A stretch of 11,473 nt of DNA from Robiginitomaculum sp. (GTDB lineage: Bacteria > Pseudomonadota > Alphaproteobacteria > Caulobacterales > Maricaulaceae): assembly GCA_027071965.1 (NCBI GenBank), contig JALSYJ010000192.1, forward strand, positions 1 through 11,473, written 5' to 3'. The notes below the pieces were generated by a model. It was not told where the DNA came from and ran no database searches. It saw only the letters and a program-made list of their open reading frames with translations. Position numbers and translations under genes: made by a program. Shown in pieces: positions 1-5,870 of the stretch; position 1 is the stretch's first letter; every line of letters begins with the position of its first letter.

Positions 1-569
1 GAGTGGTGCTGCCGCGAGTATTAAGCGTGGAAGAAATTGCTGCCATTAACCGCGAAATAGACACGGAAACAGAAGTTTTTGTATTTGGCGGTCTTTGTGT
101 AATGGAAGAGGGCCGATGTTCCTTATCCTCCTATGCAACCGGTCAATCACCCAATATGAACGGGGTCTGCTCCCCGGCCAGTCATGTGGTGTATGAGCAA
201 AAAGGCACTGCCATGGTCTCCAAGCTGGGGGGCTTTACCATTGATATGGCTGAACAGGACACTCCAGCGCCCTATCCTACCTTATGCAAGGGCTGTTTTC
301 GTGTTGACGATCGTACTGGGCCGGTATTTGAGGATCCCACAAGTTTAAATGCTGCCAGTTTAATCCCGCAATTGGCCAAGGCCGGAGTAACTGCCCTTAA
401 AATCGAAGGTCGGCAGCGCAGCAGGGCTTATGTAACGGCGGTGGTGCGCAGTTTTCGCAAGGCAGTAGAGGCATGCGCCGAAGATAAAGCAATAGAATCA
501 GGAATACTGGCTAATCTAAGCGAGGGACAGGAGAATACTCTTGGTGCATATAAAAAGACTTGGCGTTAG
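1..569 (+). CDS. ubiU: UbiU, O2-independent ubiquinone hydroxylation protein (C-terminal part, cut by window edge)
   Basis: This is the C-terminal ~188 residues of UbiU (YhbU), a peptidase-U32-family iron-sulfur protein. With UbiV and UbiT it hydroxylates the ubiquinone ring without oxygen, in the cytoplasm. The reading frame is open to the left edge, so about 137 N-terminal residues are missing; the GTG at base 3 is not the real start. Visible family blocks are VFGGLCVMEEGRCSLSSY, a following GVCSP, YPTLCKGCF and the KIEGRQRS motif near the end. The four cysteines have spacings of 7, 17 and 39 residues, exactly those of the four [4Fe-4S] ligands known in E. coli UbiU (C169, C176, C193, C232). 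The ending TLGAYKKTWR resembles the natural E. coli terminus, so the 3' end is intact. Its TAG stop coincides with the first bases of a repeat element. ubiV follows on the same strand but at an unusually long distance. Confidence 0.93.
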   Translation, partial: VVLPRVLSVEEIAAINREIDTETEVFVFGGLCVMEEGRCSLSSYATGQSPNMNGVCSPASHVVYEQKGTAMVSKLGGFTIDMAEQDTPAPYPTLCKGCFRVDDRTGPVFEDPTSLNAASLIPQLAKAGVTALKIEGRQRSRAYVTAVVRSFRKAVEACAEDKAIESGILANLSEGQENTLGAYKKTWR

Positions 570-630
570 AGCATTTTTAGCAAAAGTGGGAACCGGTTTT
601 GCGACCAAAAATGCGACAGATAAAGATTTA
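567..630 (+). repeat. Type A palindromic element, simple-loop form
   Basis: This ~60 bp element starts at the TAG stop of ubiU. GCATTTTT (571-578) can pair with AAAAATGC (607-614), and inside it GCAAAA (580-585) pairs with TTTTGC (597-602), leaving an 11-base loop that contains CCGG. A tail ending ATAAAGATTT leads straight into a second copy at 631, giving a period of 60. The core AAAAGTGGGAACCGGTTTT closely resembles an intergenic palindrome that is widespread in rhizobial genomes; that likeness is from memory and not searched. No protein is encoded. Confidence 0.85.
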
Positions 631-660
631 GCATTTTTAGCAAAAGTGGGAAGCTCTTTT
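605..660 (+). repeat. Left arm of a perfect 56 bp inverted repeat flanking ubiV
   Basis: Bases 605-660 are the exact reverse complement of 1830-1885. Allowing a few mismatches and a one-base shift, similarity extends from about 601 to 678. The arm joins the tail of one A element to the start of the next. It is a consequence of the composite repeat arrays having opposite orientations on the two sides of ubiV. Confidence 0.88.
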
Positions 661-785
661 AATGTCCTATCGCCTAGCGGCTACTTGAGGACGGGTATAT
701 GTCCTACCGCTTCGCTACTTGAGGAGTCTTTTGTGTCCTATCGCTTCGCTACTTGAGCGCGGGTTTGCGGCCAAAAATGCGACAG
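631..785 (+). repeat. Type A element with three B modules in its loop
   Basis: The element begins GCATTTTTAGCAAAAGTGGG (631-650) like the preceding copy. Where that copy has the short CCGG loop, this one holds about 110 extra bases, then resumes with the right half TTTGCGGCCAAAAATGCGACAGA (763-785, written here as TTTGCGG followed by CCAAAAATGCGACAGA). The extra bases contain three tandem B modules at 664-692, 701-725 and 735-757. This reads as a nested or modular repeat, not as a gene; a 71-codon open frame across it is made of repeat sequence. Confidence 0.8.
664..757 (+). repeat. Three tandem type B modules
   Basis: Three related modules start with GTCCTA and continue through a short CGC..GC centre to GCTACTTGAG. 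They lie at 664-692, 701-725 and 735-757, 34-37 bases apart start to start. In the first, GTCCT and AGGAC at the ends are inverted repeats of each other, so each module is a weak palindrome. The first has a variant centre (CGCCTAGCGG) and the other two have CGCTTCGC. Further copies in the other orientation lie at 1896-1921 and, truncated, at 1811-1826. Confidence 0.8.
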
Positions 786-808
786 ACAAACGTTTAGGCA
801 AATTTTAA

Positions 809-839
809 GTTCATTTTGAACCGGAAAAACTTTAGGAGG
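809..839 (+). promoter_or_regulatory. ubiV leader: 13 bp palindrome and ribosome binding site
   Basis: GTTCA-TTT-TGAAC (809-821) is a perfect 5-3-5 palindrome. It is followed by a strong Shine-Dalgarno AGGAGG at 834-839. The palindrome could be an operator or a small RNA hairpin. However, 811-830 also resembles a decayed A-element half (CATTTTTGAACCGCAAAAC in the right array), so it may simply be repeat debris. It does not match the FNR consensus TTGAT-N4-ATCAA. Confidence 0.35.
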
Positions 840-852
840 CTTGTGGACAAAT

Positions 853-1755
853 ATGATGAAACTTACTCTTGGCCCGGTTTTATTTCACTGGACAGCAGAT
901 ATATGGCAGGATTTTTACGCCCGTATTGCCGATGAGGCTCCGGTGGATCGTGTGGTATTAGGCGAAGTGGTCTGCTCCAAGCGCCTGCCGTTTTATGAAA
1001 CACTTATCGAAGATGTTGCCGAACGCTTACAGCGCGCAGGTAAAGAGGTTGTTCTGGCATCTTTAGCACTTACCACATCGCCAAGAGAGCGAAAGATGCT
1101 GGCTGGTTTGGCCGCTTCAGGTTTCACCACCGAGTTGAATGATCTGACCCTATTGCACTATCTTGAACCGGATCAGAAATTTACCGTAGGCCCTTTGGTT
1201 AATGTTTATAATGCCCAATCGCTTAACTGGCTGATCGCCAAAGGTGCAAGCGATATATGCCTGCCGCCGGAACTGCCGATTGCAACCGTAAAGACACTGG
1301 CAGCACATGGTTCTGCCCAAAATACCCGTATTGAGGTCTGGGGTTATGGCCGGGTGCCATTGGCGATCTCCGGACGTTGCACCCATGCTCGCTTGGCAGC
1401 AAAATCCAAAGATTCATGTCAATTCGTTTGCGAGAATGATATGGATGGTTTGGCTGTCGATACTCTGGATGATCAAAAATTCCTGGCAGTAAACGGCGTG
1501 CAGACCCTGTCCGGCAGCCGGGCTAATCTGGTTGGAGATGTGCGTAACCTGTCTGCTGCCAGCATAAGCTCGCTGCGCTTGTCACCCCATAGTGAGGACA
1601 TGGTGCATGTGGCAAAAACGTTTCGTGCAGTTTGCGATCATCATATAACGGAACAAGAGGCTCTGGCACAGCTCATTGAGCAGGCTCCGGGCCTGCACTA
1701 TTGTAACGGTTTCTTGTTTGGACAGGCTGGCGCTGACTGGAGCCATGCCGGGTGA
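853..1755 (+). CDS. ubiV: UbiV, O2-independent ubiquinone hydroxylation protein
   Basis: UbiV (YhbV) is the U32-family partner of UbiU. The UbiU-UbiV complex, with UbiT, hydroxylates ubiquinone precursors in anaerobic conditions. The protein begins MMKLTLGPVLFHW, typical of the family, and has ADEAPVDRVVLGEVVCSKR and the SGRCTHARLAAKSKDSCQFVC block. Its four cluster cysteines (C41, C176, C189, C193) match the spacing of the E. coli ligands for the last three (C180, C193, C197). The length of 300 residues is normal. The start is ATG 853, 13 bases after AGGAGG (834-839). ATG 856 is possible; TTG 841 lies only one base from the Shine-Dalgarno and would add an atypical WTN stretch. ubiV normally follows ubiU closely; here 283 bases, mostly repeats, intervene, so its expression may depend on read-through or its own promoter. 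It is intact. Confidence 0.94.
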   Translation: MMKLTLGPVLFHWTADIWQDFYARIADEAPVDRVVLGEVVCSKRLPFYETLIEDVAERLQRAGKEVVLASLALTTSPRERKMLAGLAASGFTTELNDLTLLHYLEPDQKFTVGPLVNVYNAQSLNWLIAKGASDICLPPELPIATVKTLAAHGSAQNTRIEVWGYGRVPLAISGRCTHARLAAKSKDSCQFVCENDMDGLAVDTLDDQKFLAVNGVQTLSGSRANLVGDVRNLSAASISSLRLSPHSEDMVHVAKTFRAVCDHHITEQEALAQLIEQAPGLHYCNGFLFGQAGADWSHAG

Positions 1756-1809
1756 TTATTTGCACCAGAGAGTTGCCCAAATAACAGAGCCATAAACCCC
1801 GAAGCCAAA
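1756..1809. other. Short unique spacer after ubiV
   Basis: About 54 bases between the TGA-proximal end of ubiV and the second repeat array. I see no clear terminator hairpin with a T-run and no coding signal. It is the only part of the ubiV-sqdB gap that does not match the repeat family. Confidence 0.5.
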
Positions 1810-1829
1810 CAGCTAGGCGATAGGACACA

Positions 1830-1885
1830 AAAAGAGCTTCCCACTTTTGCTAAAAATGCTAAATCTTTATCTGTCGCATTTTTGG
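1830..1885 (-). repeat. Right arm of the 56 bp inverted repeat flanking ubiV
   Basis: This is the exact reverse complement of 605-660. The two arms are 1169 bases apart (661-1829) and enclose all of ubiV together with its leader. Confidence 0.88.
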
Positions 1886-1934
1886 CCGCAAAACTGTCCT
1901 CAAGTAGCGAAGCGGTAGGACACAAAAAAACCTT

Positions 1935-2072
1935 CCCACTTTTGCTAAAAATGCAAATCCTGTTTATCGCATTTTTGAACCGCAAAACCGGTGCCCACTT
2001 TTGCTAAAAATGCAAATCCTGTTTATCGCATTTTTGAACCGCAAAACCGGTGCCCACTTTTGCTAAAAATGC
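1935..2072. repeat. Tandem 59 bp repeat, 2.3 copies
   Basis: Bases 1935-1993 and 1994-2052 are identical over all 59 positions, and 2053-2072 repeats the first 20. Each unit boundary lies within an A hairpin: GCATTTTT (1969-1976) pairs with AAAAATGC (2006-2013) and GCAAAA (1982-1987) with TTTTGC (1999-2004). The same structure recurs 59 bases on. The perfect identity points to a recent duplication. A period of 59 with no separate unique spacers is unlike CRISPR. Confidence 0.92.
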
Positions 2073-2073
2073 T

Positions 2074-3249
2074 CTAGCCTGCCCCAGGGTCACTCCAATA
2101 GGAAACACACGGGATTTTTGAGTGATCGCAGCGGCTTGAGTATTTGCGGGCAATCTGTGAAACCTCGTCCATCAGGCCCTGTTCCAGAGTGATGGGCTTT
2201 AGACCCAATCCAAGCAAGCGGCTATTTTCAACCAATAAATCATTTTCGGCATCTTCGTTGCGCGGATTTTTGACATTAGCAATTTTAGCACCGGTTTTTT
2301 CAGCAATCATATGTGCAAGATCACGCACTCTGTGCGTTTCGGTCATCTGGTTATATATACAAACCCTCTCGCCTTTTTGCGGCGGGTTTTCTACTGCCAG
2401 TTCAATGCACTGCACTGTGTCCTGCAGGTGAATGAATGCGCGGGTCTGGCCACCAGTGCCATGAACCGTAAGCGGATAGCCAACTGCTGCCTGCATTAAA
2501 AAGCGGTTTAGAACTGTTCCGTAATCACCATCATAATCAAAACGGTTGATAAGGCGTTCGTCCTTGCGGGTCTGAGATGTCTGGGTGCCCCAGACTATTC
2601 CCTGATGAAGGTCTGTGATTCTGATTTTGTCATTCTTGTTGTAAAAAGCAAAAAACAACTGATCCTGGGTCTTGGTCATATGATAGATAGAGCCGGGATT
2701 GGCCGGATAGAGAATTTCCTGCTCCACCAGATTTCCCTGTTCGTCTTCTATTTTTACGGATAAATAGCCTTCGGGAATTTTAGCCCCTGCGGTGCCATAT
2801 CCATATACGCCCATAGTGCCCAGATGAACCAGATGCGCGTCAATTTCAGATTCCACAATCGCAGCCAGCACATTATTGGTGGCATTTAAATTATTATCTA
2901 CCGTATATCGCTTATGCCAAGCAGATTTCATTGAATAAGGCGCTGCACGCTGTTCGGCAAAATGCACAATACTGTGTGGTTTCAACTCACGCAGGACAGC
3001 AAGCAAGGCTCCGTATTCTTTGGCTACATCCAGACGGATAAAGGAAATAGTTTTGCCTGATACTTCCTGCCAGACTTTAATGCGTTCATTCATTGGCCGG
3101 ATAGGGGTCAGCGAATCCACCTCCAGCTCATTGTCAATATTACGTCTGGACAGATTGTCGATAATGGTAACGTCATGGCCTTTTTCTGACAGATGCAGGG
3201 CACTTGGCCAGCCACAAAATCCATCACCACCCAGGATCAGTACGCGCAT
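2074..3249 (-). CDS. sqdB: UDP-sulfoquinovose synthase SqdB
   Basis: SqdB/SQD1 converts UDP-glucose and sulfite to UDP-sulfoquinovose, the donor for the membrane sulfolipid SQDG. It is an extended short-chain dehydrogenase of 391 residues. The N-terminus MRVLILGGDGFCGWPSALHL carries the NAD-binding glycine motif with the CGW typical of the SQD1 family. EQRAAPYSM (99-107), LGTMGVYG with Thr145, and YHMTK (Tyr189, Lys193) form the active site, and QAAVGYPLTVHGTGGQTRAF is also characteristic. It lies 29 bases downstream of galU on the same strand, and GalU makes its substrate. I see no good Shine-Dalgarno; the leader has GGCC-TGCG-GGCC. The C-terminus reads KIPCVSYW, where related proteins usually end soon after, then SDPGAG and a TAG that belongs to the adjoining repeat edge. 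No sulfolipid glycosyltransferase (SqdX or SqdD type) is in the window. Confidence 0.93.
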   Translation of the reverse strand: MRVLILGGDGFCGWPSALHLSEKGHDVTIIDNLSRRNIDNELEVDSLTPIRPMNERIKVWQEVSGKTISFIRLDVAKEYGALLAVLRELKPHSIVHFAEQRAAPYSMKSAWHKRYTVDNNLNATNNVLAAIVESEIDAHLVHLGTMGVYGYGTAGAKIPEGYLSVKIEDEQGNLVEQEILYPANPGSIYHMTKTQDQLFFAFYNKNDKIRITDLHQGIVWGTQTSQTRKDERLINRFDYDGDYGTVLNRFLMQAAVGYPLTVHGTGGQTRAFIHLQDTVQCIELAVENPPQKGERVCIYNQMTETHRVRDLAHMIAEKTGAKIANVKNPRNEDAENDLLVENSRLLGLGLKPITLEQGLMDEVSQIARKYSSRCDHSKIPCVSYWSDPGAG

Positions 3250-3278
3250 ATGTTTTTTGGCCCGCAGGCCATCCTCTG

Positions 3279-4157
3279 TTACTGATTTTGCCGTAACGCT
3301 GTTACGAGAATATTACGGGCATCTTCACCCAGATCTTTATGATCAAGAGCAAAATGAGCAATGGCCCGTAAGTAGCCCAGCCTATCACCGCAATCAAAAT
3401 CCACACCGTGATATTTTAACGCAGTAAATGGCTGGGACTTCATCATTCTTGCCATGGCATCGGTGAGCTGTATTTCACCACCAGCGCCGGATTGCTGATC
3501 GGCAAGCAGATCAAAAATTTCTGGTTGCAGAATATATCGCCCCGTGATTTTCAAATTTGAAGGCGCACTGTCAATTGCCGGTTTTTCCACCATGCCCCGG
3601 ATTTTGTATAAATTACCGTCCTGTGTCACGGGGTCAATTATTCCGTATTTGTTTACATCTCTCTCTGGCACCTCATCAACAGCGATGATATTGCCTCCGG
3701 TTTTGGCAAAGGCTTCTGTCATTTGCGCCAAGGCACCTGGCTTGCCCTTTATAAGAACATCAGGAAGCAATACCGCAAATGGTTCGTCGCCTATAATATC
3801 TCTGGCGCACCATATGGCATGGCCCAGCCCAAAGGGGGATTGCTGGCGCACAAAACTCATCGAGCCAGCTTTGGGCAGATGCTGCTGAAGATCCGCAAGC
3901 ACGGCAGTCTTGTTTTTGTGCTGCAGGCTTGTTTCCAATTCAAAGGCAATGTCAAAGTGATCCTCAATTGCGCCTTTGCCCCGCCCGGTAATAAAAACAA
4001 TATGTTCTATACCGGCATCCCATGCCTCTTCTACCACATAATCAATGGCCGGGCGATCCATTACCGGCAGCATTTCCTTAGGAATTGATTTGGTTGCAGG
4101 CAACACCCTTGTGCCCAGACCTGCTACAGGAAGAACTGCTTTTTTGATTTTGTTCAT
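3279..4157 (-). CDS. galU: UTP-glucose-1-phosphate uridylyltransferase GalU
   Basis: GalU makes UDP-glucose from UTP and glucose 1-phosphate in the cytoplasm, feeding polysaccharide, glycolipid and sulfolipid synthesis. The 292-residue protein is the usual bacterial GalU length. It begins MNKIKKAVLPVAGLGTRVLPATKSIPKEMLPV, with the nucleotide-binding VAGLGTR loop (11-17) and Lys27 of PKEMLP. Other family blocks are QSPFGLGHAIWCA, LLPDVLI, GMVEKP and, near the end, GVDFDCGDRLGYLRA. ATG at 4157 is the natural start; its Shine-Dalgarno is weak. It is first of a likely galU-sqdB transcript and diverges from glmM. The fused order, substrate maker then substrate user, suggests a supply role for sulfolipid, although UDP-glucose serves other pathways too. 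Confidence 0.95.
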   Translation of the reverse strand: MNKIKKAVLPVAGLGTRVLPATKSIPKEMLPVMDRPAIDYVVEEAWDAGIEHIVFITGRGKGAIEDHFDIAFELETSLQHKNKTAVLADLQQHLPKAGSMSFVRQQSPFGLGHAIWCARDIIGDEPFAVLLPDVLIKGKPGALAQMTEAFAKTGGNIIAVDEVPERDVNKYGIIDPVTQDGNLYKIRGMVEKPAIDSAPSNLKITGRYILQPEIFDLLADQQSGAGGEIQLTDAMARMMKSQPFTALKYHGVDFDCGDRLGYLRAIAHFALDHKDLGEDARNILVTALRQNQ

Positions 4158-4297
4158 CGGTGAAACCCGTCAGTAAAGTATTTCATTTGCATTTAAAGCG
4201 CTTGTGTGCTTGTGGCAACAATACATTATAAATCAGAAGACAGGATACTGATCCCATATCATGGGAAGAAAATAGTCCTGCAATTTGGGAAAGGCAC
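4158..4297. promoter_or_regulatory. Divergent galU/glmM promoter region
   Basis: These 140 bases must hold promoters for galU (minus) and glmM (plus), or at least for galU. On the minus strand TTGCCA (4218-4213) and TAAATG (4195-4190) are 17 bases apart, a weak sigma-70-like pair. On the plus strand an AT-rich TATAAA at 4227-4232 could be part of a -10 region, but no well-spaced -35 stands out. GGGAAAGG (4287-4294) just before ATG 4298 is the glmM ribosome binding site. The promoter assignments are tentative. Confidence 0.3.
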
Positions 4298-5629
4298 ATG
4301 AAGCACATTAAATTTGGAACTGATGGAGTACGTGGAAAAACCGGAAGGCCGCCAATTGACGAGCAAACCATGGTCCGCATTGGCTATGCTGCCGGCAAAA
4401 CTTTGGCACAAGCAGGCACTGCCCTGATTGGCCGCGACAGCAGGGCATCTGGAACCATTTTGGAAGCAGCAATTGCCAAAGGGCTTATTATGGCCGGTGC
4501 AAAAGTAGAAGTTGCAGGGGTGGTTCCTACGGCTGCGGTATCATTGGCTGTTCAATCTACCAGCGCCAGCATGGGCGTAATGATTACAGCCTCACACAAT
4601 CCGGCATCTGATAATGGGGTCAAACTGTTTTCAGCAAATGGCGGCAAAATTTCCGATAGTGATCAGACAAAAATCGAAGACATATTAAACGATGCAATGG
4701 CCATCAGCGGCAAACCAGCGCCATTTGACCAGGGGGCTGCCTTTACCGATACCGTTGCTGATATTTATCGTAGCAAGATACGTCAATTCACATCAAACAA
4801 GCCGCTTGCGGGATTAAAACTGGTTGTTGATTGCGCCAATGGCTCGGCATCATCGCTGGCGCCGGAATTACTGAATGAAGCCGGGGCTGATGTGATCGCA
4901 ATTCATCATAAACCCGATGGCAATAACATTAACGAAAATTGTGGCTCTTCCTATACGCAAAATCTGTGCAGGGAAGTTGTCACCCAAAAAGCTGATGTGG
5001 GCATAGCTTTTGATGGCGATGCTGATCGGGTAATCTTGGTGGATGAGCTTGGCGGATTGATTGATGGGGATCATATTCTTGCCCGACTGGCAAACGACTG
5101 GCACAACGCCGGAAAACTGCGCGCCGGGTGTGTGATTGCTACAGTGATGTCAAATATGGCGCTGGAGAAGTATTTATCTGCAATCGGGGTGCGTCTGGAG
5201 CGTGTTGCCGTTGGGGATAGGCATGTGGCAGCTCGAATGAAGGAGCTGGATGCAAATTTAGGCGGTGAACAATCCGGACACATAATGTTGCCTGATTTGC
5301 TGGCTTCGGGCGATGGCCTGCTGGCCGGTTTATTGCTATTGCTGTCTTTGGCAAAATCAACAAAGCAAGCCAGCCAGCACTTAAAACCATTTGTTCCCAA
5401 TCCGCAGCTATTGCGCAATGTTTCCTTTAGTGGCGGCAGGCCGCTTGAAAATCACCTGGTAAAAACAGCAATTGAACAGCAACAGCAAAGTTTAGGAGAT
5501 ACAGGGAGGCTATTGGTGCGAGCATCGGGCACCGAGCCATTAATTCGCATTATGGCCGAGGCACAAACCGAAGAACAGGCAAATCAGGCGATTACGAAAA
5601 TCGCAGAGGCTATTGCAAAAACAGGTTAG
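4298..5629 (+). CDS. glmM: Phosphoglucosamine mutase GlmM
   Basis: GlmM interconverts glucosamine 6-phosphate and glucosamine 1-phosphate, the step towards UDP-GlcNAc for peptidoglycan and lipopolysaccharide. The 443-residue length is typical. It begins KFGTDGVRGK, the hallmark of GlmM. The phosphoserine loop TASHNP carries Ser99, the Mg-binding DGDADR lies at 239-244, the sugar-binding GGEQSGH at 322-328, and the phosphate-binding RASGTEP at 408-414. All four key sites of the phosphohexomutase family are present. ATG 4298 is preceded by GGGAAAGG. It diverges from galU, another sugar-nucleotide precursor gene, and is followed by a repeat-bearing gap. In many alphaproteobacteria glmM sits after ftsH; here the upstream neighbour is different. 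Confidence 0.96.
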   Translation: MKHIKFGTDGVRGKTGRPPIDEQTMVRIGYAAGKTLAQAGTALIGRDSRASGTILEAAIAKGLIMAGAKVEVAGVVPTAAVSLAVQSTSASMGVMITASHNPASDNGVKLFSANGGKISDSDQTKIEDILNDAMAISGKPAPFDQGAAFTDTVADIYRSKIRQFTSNKPLAGLKLVVDCANGSASSLAPELLNEAGADVIAIHHKPDGNNINENCGSSYTQNLCREVVTQKADVGIAFDGDADRVILVDELGGLIDGDHILARLANDWHNAGKLRAGCVIATVMSNMALEKYLSAIGVRLERVAVGDRHVAARMKELDANLGGEQSGHIMLPDLLASGDGLLAGLLLLLSLAKSTKQASQHLKPFVPNPQLLRNVSFSGGRPLENHLVKTAIEQQQQSLGDTGRLLVRASGTEPLIRIMAEAQTEEQANQAITKIAEAIAKTG

Positions 5630-5870
5630 CTGTTTGATCCCAGTGCGTAGTGAGTTTGATTGATATTGAATGGTTTTGGCTCTTTTGCCCAGGTTTTGCA
5701 GATGTATTCGTAGGGCGTTAGGATATATAAAGATTCCCTCAAATAGCGAGGCTTGCCGTCGCGGTAGCGCAGTAAAGAGCTTCCCACTTTTGCTAAAAAT
5801 GCTCTGAATCTTTACTTGCTAGGATAGTAACTTCAGGTCATGGTGCTTCTGTAAATCAGCGGGGTGGCAG
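5630..5870. other. Gap between glmM and the permease, with unique flanks and a repeat locus
   Basis: The first ~95 bases (5630-5727) show no gene. A 6 bp stem AAACAG/CTGTTT brackets the glmM stop (5619-5635) but lacks a T-run and is not a convincing terminator. The middle (5728-5814) is a repeat locus described separately. The last ~55 bases (5815-5870) lead to the permease start and contain GGGGTGG (5861-5867), a possible ribosome binding site. Confidence 0.5.
5728..5814 (-). repeat. Third repeat locus: A-left half plus divergent B-like module, with 9 bp inverted ends
   Basis: Read on the minus strand, GCATTTTTAGCAAAAGTGGG (5802-5783) is followed by AAGCTCTTTA, as in the arrays near ubiV. 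A longer B-like module with CTACCGC and GCTATTTGAGG follows (about 5766-5738). The whole is bounded by TAAAGATTC (5728-5736) and its reverse complement GAATCTTTA (5806-5814), a perfect 9 bp inverted repeat resembling the ATAAAGATTT tail of A elements. A small inner pair, AGAGC (5776-5780) and GCTCT (5801-5805), flanks the A-left half. Confidence 0.7.

Larger units (their letters stand above)
1811..2077 (-). repeat. Second composite repeat array (A and B modules), inverted relative to the first
   Basis: The region between the convergent ubiV and sqdB genes is almost wholly repeat. Read on the minus strand from 2077 it starts TAGAGCATTTTTAGC, then two simple-loop A elements of 59 bp. Next comes an A element whose loop carries one B module (1896-1921), then the left half of another A element followed by a truncated B (1811-1826). 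It is the mirror image in orientation of the array at 567-785. The minus-strand open frame across 1698-1985 is repeat plus ubiV antisense and not a gene. Confidence 0.85.

Noticed and set aside
541..756. 71-codon plus-strand open frame between ubiU and ubiV
   Set aside because: It lies almost wholly in A and B repeats, has no ribosome binding site, and its residues (repeated FLAKVGS.F) merely translate the repeat.
1698..1985. 95-codon minus-strand open frame after ubiV
   Set aside because: It is composed of repeat sequence and antisense of the ubiV 3' end; the same FLAKVGSSF string appears as in the other repeat-derived frame.
1810..2077. CRISPR array
   Set aside because: The units are 59 bp tandem copies and nested palindromes without regular unique spacers, and no cas gene is present.
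5619..5635. Intrinsic terminator after glmM (AAACAG/CTGTTT stem)
   Set aside because: The stem is 6 bp and AT-rich, overlaps the stop codon and has no following T-run.
5656..5669. FNR-like site TTGAT-TGAT-ATTGA downstream of glmM
   Set aside because: The right half mismatches the ATCAA consensus at two of five positions and the site is not placed before an anaerobic gene.
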